Origin: Musa acuminata AAA Group
Lineage: Eukaryota; Streptophyta; Magnoliopsida; Zingiberales; Musaceae
Length of the DNA stretch: 64,000 nucleotides
Reading direction: 5' to 3'
NCBI RefSeq assembly: GCF_036884655.1
Contig: NC_088331.1
Span: 15,901,501 to 15,965,500, forward strand
Shown here: one piece after another, positions 58,055 to 64,000 of the stretch
Layout of the letters: each line of letters starts with the position of its first letter
Numbering within the stretch: position 1 is the first letter of the stretch
Program-made: the position numbers and the translations under genes
The notes under the pieces: model-generated
Seen by the model: the letters and a program-made list of their open reading frames with translations, nothing else
The model's database searches: none
Told to the model about the DNA's origin: nothing

Positions 58055-58976
58055 TTATGTAATTTCGAAATAAATTAGGGGGATTTCGATTACCTCATTG
58101 TTGAGAGTGGTTGAGGCATAGTTTACCACCTCGCCTTTCTTGATTTTCTCCTCGTCTTCGGAAGAGCTCAATTCATCCCAATTTTTGTTCTTCTTGCGTT
58201 CAAAGCAAGTAGTTCTATTATTTTTTCTTTTTAAGTTTTGTTTCATTTGTAGTTTAAGTTCACCATCACTTGAGCTTATGCTCGAGTGGCCTTCATGTGT
58301 TCTATGTCCCAAATCCTTCCTGTCCTTTGGAAGGTTGTTTTCGAGTTTTCTTTTTGTCACATTGTTCATTTCGTAGGTCATTAGAGACCCAACAAGTTCT
58401 TCAAGAGGAAATGTTTTAAGGTCCTTGGCCTCTTGAATAGTCGTAACTTTTGGTTCCCAACTTTTTGGAAGGGATCTTAAGATTTTAATGACTAGTTCAA
58501 AGTTAGAAAAACTTTTACCAAGAGCTTTGAGTCCATTGATGACATCCGAGAAACGGGTGTGCATGTCTCCGATGGACTCACTTGGTTTCATCCGGAAAAG
58601 TTCATAAGAGTGCACAAGAATGTTGATTTTGGACTCTTTCACTCAGCTAGTACCTTCATGAGTGACCTCAAGAGTTCTCTAAATATCAAAAGCCGAATCA
58701 CAAATCGAAATGTGATTAAATTCATTTTTGTCAAGTGCACAATATAAGGCATTCATAGCCTTTGCATTTAAAGCAAAAACTTTCTTCTCCAATTCATCCC
58801 ATTCGCTCATCGGAAGAGAAGATTTTTTTTAATCCATTTTTGACAATATTCCAAAGCTCGAGATTCAATGAAAGTAAGAAAACTCTCATTCGAGTTTTCC
58901 AATAGGTGTAGTCCTTCCCATTGAAAAAGGGAGGACGAATGAGAGAGTGGCCCTCTTACAAGCCATAAAGAGTCAT
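58055..58976 (-). pseudogene. gag: Zinc-knuckle-less gag of element C
   Basis: The start ATG is at 58976. The frame carries several stops in its first third (including two just upstream of 58642, after the words corresponding to FDIW and GTS) and is then open from 58642 to 58055 (195 codons). The open part has ESIGDMHTRFSDVINGLKAL, FPLEELVGSLMTYEM, one LPKDRKDLGHRT repeat, then TTCFERKKNKNWDELSSSEDEE with no CCHC knuckle, ending EIPLIYFEIT. The knuckle deletion point and the C terminus YFEIT are the same as in D, so these are properties of the subfamily and not of one damaged copy. Confidence 0.75.
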
Positions 58977-59012
58977 TTCTATTTGGGTGTTAAACCAAAG
59001 TAGAAAACCGTG

Positions 59013-59024
59013 GCTCTGATACCA
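59013..59024 (-). other. Primer-binding site of element C
   Basis: GCTCTGATACCA is the reverse complement of TGGTATCAGAGC, two bases from the LTR end at 59027. Confidence 0.9.
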
Positions 59025-59026
59025 AT

Positions 59027-60613
59027 TGTTAGGATCGGAGCGGCACTAAGAGGGGGGGTGAATTAGTGCAGCGGATTAAAATTTCGGTTTCGAAAAAATC
59101 TTTCGTACGATAACAAACAATATCGATGAAAATCGATTTGAAAGCTTGATGACATAGAAGCATATGGAAGCGTAGTGACTAAGTAAAGAAGTTTGCAGTA
59201 TGTAAATGGCAAGATTAGGATGCAAACCATAGAACACAGTAGTTTTAAAGTGGTTCAGTCAAAATGACCTACATCCACTTGCGAAGCCTTCTTCGAAGAG
59301 GCTCCCAACTTCCACTAGCAAATCTCTTTGTAGGGGAAGGACTAATACCCCTCTTACAACATTTACAAGTGGTTCACACTCTTACAATTCTTTTCAACAA
59401 GAAGAAGGGAGGTGAACACTCAAGCAATTTGAAAACTAGACTTGCTAAGACTTTGCTAAGGCTCTTTTCTCAATCTCTTGCTTCTCAAAGGTTATGATCT
59501 CACCTGAGAATAGAGGGGTATTTATAGGCCACAAGAGGATTCAAATTTGGGCTCCAAAATTTGAATTCTCTTAGGTTTCCGAGGCTGGCGGTGCCACCGC
59601 TTGTCGGTGGCGGTGCCACCGTCGGACCTCTCGGGTGCTTGGCGGTGCCACCGCTCAGTCCAGTGGTGCCACCGCTCATATCTTGGGTTCTGGGCGATGC
59701 CACCGCCTACACTATTTCAGCCCACTAGTTGGGCTCCAAACATGGCCCAAACCAGTCCGAACTCGGGCCCAATTGGCCCCTACTTGGGTTATAGGATTAA
59801 CACCTAATCCTAACTCTAATTAACGTGCTAACTACGAATTTAAAGACATTTTATAAGCTATTACAAAGTTCATAAGTCAAGACTTCTTCCGGCGAGCTTC
59901 TGGCGAACTTCCGGCGGTCTTCCGATAAACTCTCGGAAACCATTCTGTGGACTCCCGGCAAGCTCCTAGACTTCATGATTTGATCTTGGTGAGTTCCAAC
60001 GAGCTTCTTCGGCAAGCTCCGATCTTTCTCGGCCAACTCCGCGAACTTCCCACGAACCTTTCGGTGAGCTTCCGAAAAACCCTTCGGCAAGCTCCCTACT
60101 CATTCTCAGCTAGTTCCGACAGCGTTCCCGACGAACCTTCGGACTTCCGTCAAACTCTTGAACTCCCAACGAATCCTTCGTGCTTGACTCCGCACTTTGT
60201 TTTGCTTTATGTCTTCATCGTTATCGTAGTTAATCCTGCACATGCAAGCCAAAACTCTACTCCGATCTAGACAGTTATTACAATGCGAATTGACATTCTG
60301 TTGCCCGATACGTCATTGGTTGGTGCTTCGTCCGATTCTTCAGCGCATCATCCTCTCTTGCGGCTTGTTGCCCAATCGGCGATTGACCTCCGCAACCCCG
60401 ATATCCTTGGCGCAATTCCGCTCTCCTTGGCCCGATGCCTGACGTCCGAAGCCTTCTGCCATCCAATATCCTGACGTGATCTCCTCCGGCGCAACGTCAA
60501 TTCCTCATGCGTCAACTATCTAATCCTGATCGAGTAGACCTGCATCACTCAAAATGCAGTTAAACATCTAAACACAATCAATTAGTTTCATCATCAAAAT
60601 CCGAGATTCAACA
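59027..60613 (-). repeat. 5' LTR of element C (1587 bp)
   Basis: On the minus strand it runs from TGTTGAATCTCGG (60613) to GATCCTAACA (59027). TATA box on the minus strand at 59526-59519. The palindromic segment at 59583-59710 uses GGCGGTGCCACCGC-type units. It is shorter than the D LTR and lacks the 18-bp array. Confidence 0.85.
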
Positions 60614-60794
60614 GTCTTCTCTTGCATTTTCACTTTAGACTTCAAGCTCAAACTCCTTCCGAAACGAATTGAGTTGAATCGGCTTTAATCGAAATAAGGT
60701 TTTTAAAATTGTGAAAGTTTTCTGCTGCACTAATCACTAATTCACCAACTACCCACCCCCCACCCCCTCTCTTAGTGCACTCTTGATCCTAACA
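60614..60794 (+). repeat. 3' LTR of element A, piece 2
   Basis: It matches the end of the A 5' LTR from 39977 (TCTTCTCTTGCATTTTCACTTTAG and onward), with an interrupted C-rich tract near 60755-60772, and ends ATCCTAACA before target duplication GGTTT (60795-60799). Confidence 0.8.
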
Positions 60795-60799
60795 GGTTT

Positions 60800-60867
60800 T
60801 TCATTGGAAACAGATTTAATCACAATGAAGTTTTTAACCGACATAATTTTTATCGCTACACTATTTC
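60800..60867 (+). repeat. Old Sirevirus-like LTR 'H', piece 3 of 3
   Basis: This is the DNA that must follow H at the right side of A's target duplication. It reads as U5-like AT-rich DNA and is cut at 60868 by the second Angela-like LTR. Membership rests on the GGTTT duplication more than on sequence similarity. Confidence 0.5.
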
Positions 60868-62710
60868 TGCTAGTCATAGGTGCCTAACAAGCCAATCACG
60901 TGAGTAATGGCACGTGTGACTTGACAAGAAATCTTTTTGCTTATTATATTTTGACATTTATCACTTTATATTAACTATTGCTTATATGCATGTATATATT
61001 GTGATATCCTTGGATCTATGCAATAAAAATCGGATCGTGATGAGATCATGATAATGAGATCGATTTACCTTTAAACACAGATCCTAAATAATCCCGGTCA
61101 TAGGTTACTCGAAAGGGACATCGTGATAACCGGATAAACTGGTGTGTTGTATACCCGTCCATATGATAGATGCAGCTGGTCTCATAGCTGCTCGTGTGGG
61201 GATACTAGGGATACAGTACAAGTGCTCATTGGAGAACGAGTTCATTGATTGATCCACTTACGGAATACTGGATGGTTGATGATGCCTTATTGTCAGACAG
61301 CGATTTCGTAGTCCTAGTGGTGTATCTAGTCCTTAGACTTGAGACACTAAGGATATCCTGTATGTGTGCTCCATTCTTTGATACCAGACTTATAGGTTGG
61401 ATGTCCCAGATCTAGTACAGTTGGACATTGGGAGTGGCAGTCAACCTTACGAGGGCTATTGAGTGTTGATAGAGGATCATTCACTCTCGGCATCATCAGA
61501 GGAATATCTCATGTGTTCTTGCTCATACAAATCCCTGGCTATGGTCATTCGGATTGAGAGAGAAAGAGTTCTCCGGGAGAATCCGATTAGAGCGAGACTC
61601 GAGAAGAAACCATATGAGTTTGATAGCACCATGCTCGATATACGGTCTTTGGGATATTAGATGGATAAGGGACTATAGGTATATGATAACTGAGGACAGA
61701 CCGGTCCAATGGATTGGATTCCCCTATATCGTCTGGGGACTACAACGTAGTGGCCTAGTACATTTGTAGTCGATGAGTCAAGTGAATTATTATAGAGATA
61801 ATAATTCACTAAGTTAGAAGGAGTTCTGACAGGTATGACTCACGACCAGCTCGATATTGAGCCTAGAGGGTCACACACATATGGTAGGCATTGCAATGAG
61901 TAGAGGTTTGGATATGAGATATCCGCTAGAGCCCCTATCATATTGGATATCCAATAAACCCCTGAATTATTAGATCCCATGAACGAGATCCAATAAAAGC
62001 CCATGAGAGATTATTGGATAGAGATCCACTAATCTAAAAGGCTTGGGTAATTGGATGCAGATCCAATATCCACTAGGGGAGGATCCATTAGGGTTTGATA
62101 AGGGATCTTTATAAATAAGAGGGATTTAGTAGTTCATAGGCTAGAGCTTCTGCTTGCCTCTCCTATTCTTCTCCCCTTCTCCACCTCAGAGCAGGCTGGG
62201 AGTTTTGAGGAGCATCATCGCAGCCCTGCTATGTGGATCACCGCTAGAGAGGAGAACGCTTGACCTCCTTCACCCTCTATTAGAGATCTGTAAGGAAACA
62301 AGGATATACAATCTCCCTAGGCAACACAATCTATTCTATACGTAGTTTGTTTCATGGATTTTTGAGTACCAATCTTCGCACGACGATAAACATCTTTTTG
62401 GGAAATTGGGGATTTTTGTTTTTCTTATTCTTCTGTTGCACATGCTTGCAGCAGGCTTGCGGCCGGCGGGGCTGGCAGCCCGCGAGTAGAGGCGCCTGCG
62501 ACCACTTCTCCTATAGGGTGAGGTGTTGTAGGGCAACGACGCCTTCTACCACTGCTCCCGCGGGTGAAACCCCCCCGTAGGGGCGATCGCCCAGCGGGGT
62601 AGCACTACCTGCGGGCATTGCCCCATGAGCAGAACCGCTCGCAGAGACGGTAGCGCCCGCGATGACGCCCACCTACAGGGGCAGCGCTGCTAGTGGGCGG
62701 GCCGCCTGTA
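60868..62710 (+). mobile_element. Angela-like element 2: LTR plus truncated leader
   Basis: Starts TGCTAGTCATAGG and follows the LTR of Angela-like element 1 with many substitutions to about 62440. It carries about 115 extra bases (about 61946-62060) that element 1 has lost between two ATTGGAT repeats. The last ~30 bases of the LTR, the PBS and about 220 bases of leader are deleted: CTGTTGCACAT joins directly to GCTTGCAGCAGGCTTGCGG, the leader GC block. The leader then continues to 62710, where another element interrupts it. TATA-like TATAAATA at about 62110-62117. Confidence 0.8.
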
Positions 62711-63156
62711 TGTCACGGACAAACTTCTAAACAGGGTGTTTGATGTAATGCTTATGTATGTCCGTGTCTTTTGGTATGTTCATGCATTGTACAGCATGTT
62801 GGGGGACGGTCGAAGGCTTGATAGTCCCATTTTAGTTGGGTCGGTTGCCGCTTTAGGCTTGTAAATAAAGGTTGTGTTATGTGGACACGTGTGAGAGATT
62901 TTCAGTCTGTAATAGACCATTTTATCCTTTGTTGTGCAACTGTTCAGAGCTTGTAAAGTCTGTTTGTAATTTGCATTGTCTATAAAGTGTTTTTCGGAGA
63001 TGATTGCTTGTGGATCCCGAGTGAGGCCTTTTCTCTGTCCTGTTCTCTCTTTTGTGGGACCTAAGGGACCATGGGAGGCTTCGGGGAGGCTGACCTCTGC
63101 GGACGGACACGCAAGGGTGCCGCACGACTTAGGCAAAACCAGCTAAGTCCGTGACA
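62711..63156 (+). repeat. LTR (446 bp) of an unclassified retrotransposon with 10-bp inverted ends
   Basis: Begins TGTCACGGAC and ends GTCCGTGACA, a perfect 10-bp inverted repeat, and is followed by a PBS. TATA box TATAAAG at 62981-62987. It interrupts the GC-rich leader of Angela-like element 2. Because a PBS follows it is a 5' LTR on the plus strand; the other LTR lies beyond the window. Ty3/gypsy is possible but no coding domain is in view. Confidence 0.8.
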
Positions 63157-63158
63157 TT

Positions 63159-63170
63159 TGGTATCAGAGC
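63159..63170 (+). other. Primer-binding site of the last retrotransposon
   Basis: TGGTATCAGAGC lies two bases after the LTR end and continues CGGGACAAGC. Confidence 0.85.
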
Positions 63171-64000
63171 GGGACAAGCACTCATAGAAACACTTAGCAT
63201 GCAAACGTGGGGGACCTAGCGGGGCTGCGCTGAGGGCAGTTAGCACATGCGCGACCGTTTGGGGGAAAACGGGTATGGAGATGTAGGGAAAAGGAGTCGC
63301 TCAGAGGAGCGGGCATCTGAGATTGGCATTTAGAGGAATGGCCAACCCTTCGCGCAAGAGGCACCACGAGAACAGACAAGCTTGGAAGAATGTGAAGCGT
63401 ACAAAGGTTGGGATGGCTGAGTTTGAGCTATGGCTCAACGTTGACAACTATACTTGATGGTGCTCAAGGCAAGCGAGGCGCTTGGTATAGGATGAGACCA
63501 TCCAAGGTGGAATGAGTTGCTCAACGACCAAAAGAGTTATGCAAAGCTCACAGAGGTGAGGGGAATTGCTAGCTCGAAGAATTTGGTACTCATACATGGG
63601 CTTGTATGCGAACGACGGAATGTTCGTGGCCATCCCAAGGCGTCCGAAACTCGGCGCCATGGAGCATTGAAACTTTCTCTTCGGCATGTGAAGGATACGT
63701 CCGTAGGAGGCTGAAGGGTGCAACTAGTTCAGCATGTTGCTAGGCCTTGAGGGGCGCAGTGGGGGCTGTATTGACGTGGAGTCGCAATCTAGCAAGTGTG
63801 TTTGCAGGAGGCAGAACAATGCACAGTTTGTTCAGCAGATTGGAGTAGTCTAAGGGGATGGTGGTCTCCGAAACGAAGAGAGATGTTGCTCCAACGGGAC
63901 AGTTATCCAGGAGGGATAAGTCCCGGCTCTCCAGAGGGAGAATCATGTGGGACGGATCTCACAAGTTGAGGAGGAGTACCTCAACAAACAACAATTCCAC
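63171..64000 (+). other. Leader or degenerate gag region of the last retrotransposon
   Basis: This is mixed-composition DNA with only short ORFs (longest 91 codons, minus strand) and no recognisable gag motif. It is likely a leader or a decayed gag; the rest of the element is outside the window. Confidence 0.5.

Larger units (their letters stand above)
55160..60613 (-). mobile_element. Non-autonomous gag-only retrotransposon 'C' (D-type, minus strand)
   Basis: Read on the minus strand: 5' LTR (60613-59027), PBS, gag pseudogene lacking the zinc knuckle, about 2.5 kb non-coding with mPPTs, PPT, and a truncated 3' LTR (55547-55160). It inserted in the A 3' LTR. The missing 1.2 kb of the 3' LTR and the filler at the joint show a deletion after insertion, which also removed the left target duplication. 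Confidence 0.8.
29913..60794 (+). mobile_element. Non-autonomous Sirevirus-like retrotransposon 'A' with three nested insertions
   Basis: The outer element is defined by target duplication GGTTT at both ends (29908-29912 and 60795-60799). Without nested elements it consists of the 5' LTR (29913-30326 plus 39105-40145), a mutated PBS, gag (40196-41752), a captured non-retroviral ORF (about 51277-52312), a 3' non-coding part with mPPT and PPT, and the 3' LTR (53848-55102 plus 60614-60794). It has no protease, integrase or RT. It is older than its guests: gag has three stops and the LTRs differ clearly. The 5' LTR also lacks 14 bases near its start, apparently between two TGA repeats. Confidence 0.8.

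Overview
This window is intergenic plant DNA made almost entirely of transposable elements. I see no intact host gene, no rRNA or tRNA gene and no CRISPR array. The evidence for a plant is direct: Ty1/copia polyproteins, primer-binding sites matching plant initiator-Met tRNA (TGGTATCAGAGC), LTRs ending TG...CA with 5-bp target duplications, and a CACTA-type DNA transposon. A large-genome angiosperm, perhaps a monocot, would fit, but the sequence does not fix the species.

Left part (1-19.9 kb) is old and degenerate. It holds a foldback-like inverted repeat (about 857-1160), a small copia element on the minus strand (about 1829-6106) whose 5' half has been inverted, a GC-rich tandem block and an inverted-tandem repeat cluster (6.1-8.2 kb), a CACTA-like transposon (9504-13165, TSD TAA) and a second decayed copia of the first family (about 13876-19605, minus). 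The CACTA-like element carries exons of an OTU-type deubiquitinase gene without the catalytic exons.

Right part (19.9-64 kb) is one nested stack that can be unpicked from target-site duplications. The oldest layer is an LTR, H, of a Sirevirus-like copia family. It is now in three pieces: 19882-20254, 28788-29912 and 60800-60867. Element D (20255-28787, TSD ATAAT) and element A (29913-60794, TSD GGTTT) both sit inside H. Element A was itself hit three times: by a near-complete Angela/Tork-like copia in its 5' LTR (30327-39099, TSD CTAAC), by element B in its interior (41827-50419, TSD GCTTT), and by element C (minus strand, 55160-60613) in its 3' LTR. A second Angela-like LTR (from 60868) interrupts the end of H. 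That LTR is in turn interrupted at 62711 by another LTR retrotransposon that runs off the window.

The Sirevirus-like elements A, B, C and D are all non-autonomous, in two ways. D and C keep only a gag gene that has lost its CCHC zinc knuckle, followed by about 2.5-2.7 kb of non-coding DNA with several internal polypurine tracts. A and B keep a longer gag with its knuckles, but protease, integrase and the front of reverse transcriptase are replaced by an unrelated ORF resembling the plant 'putative transposon protein' family. In B this ORF runs in one reading frame into the rear of reverse transcriptase and RNase H. The captured-ORF/RT fusion, the knuckle-less gag shared by two separate copies, and the OTU fragment inside the CACTA-like element are the most interesting items here.
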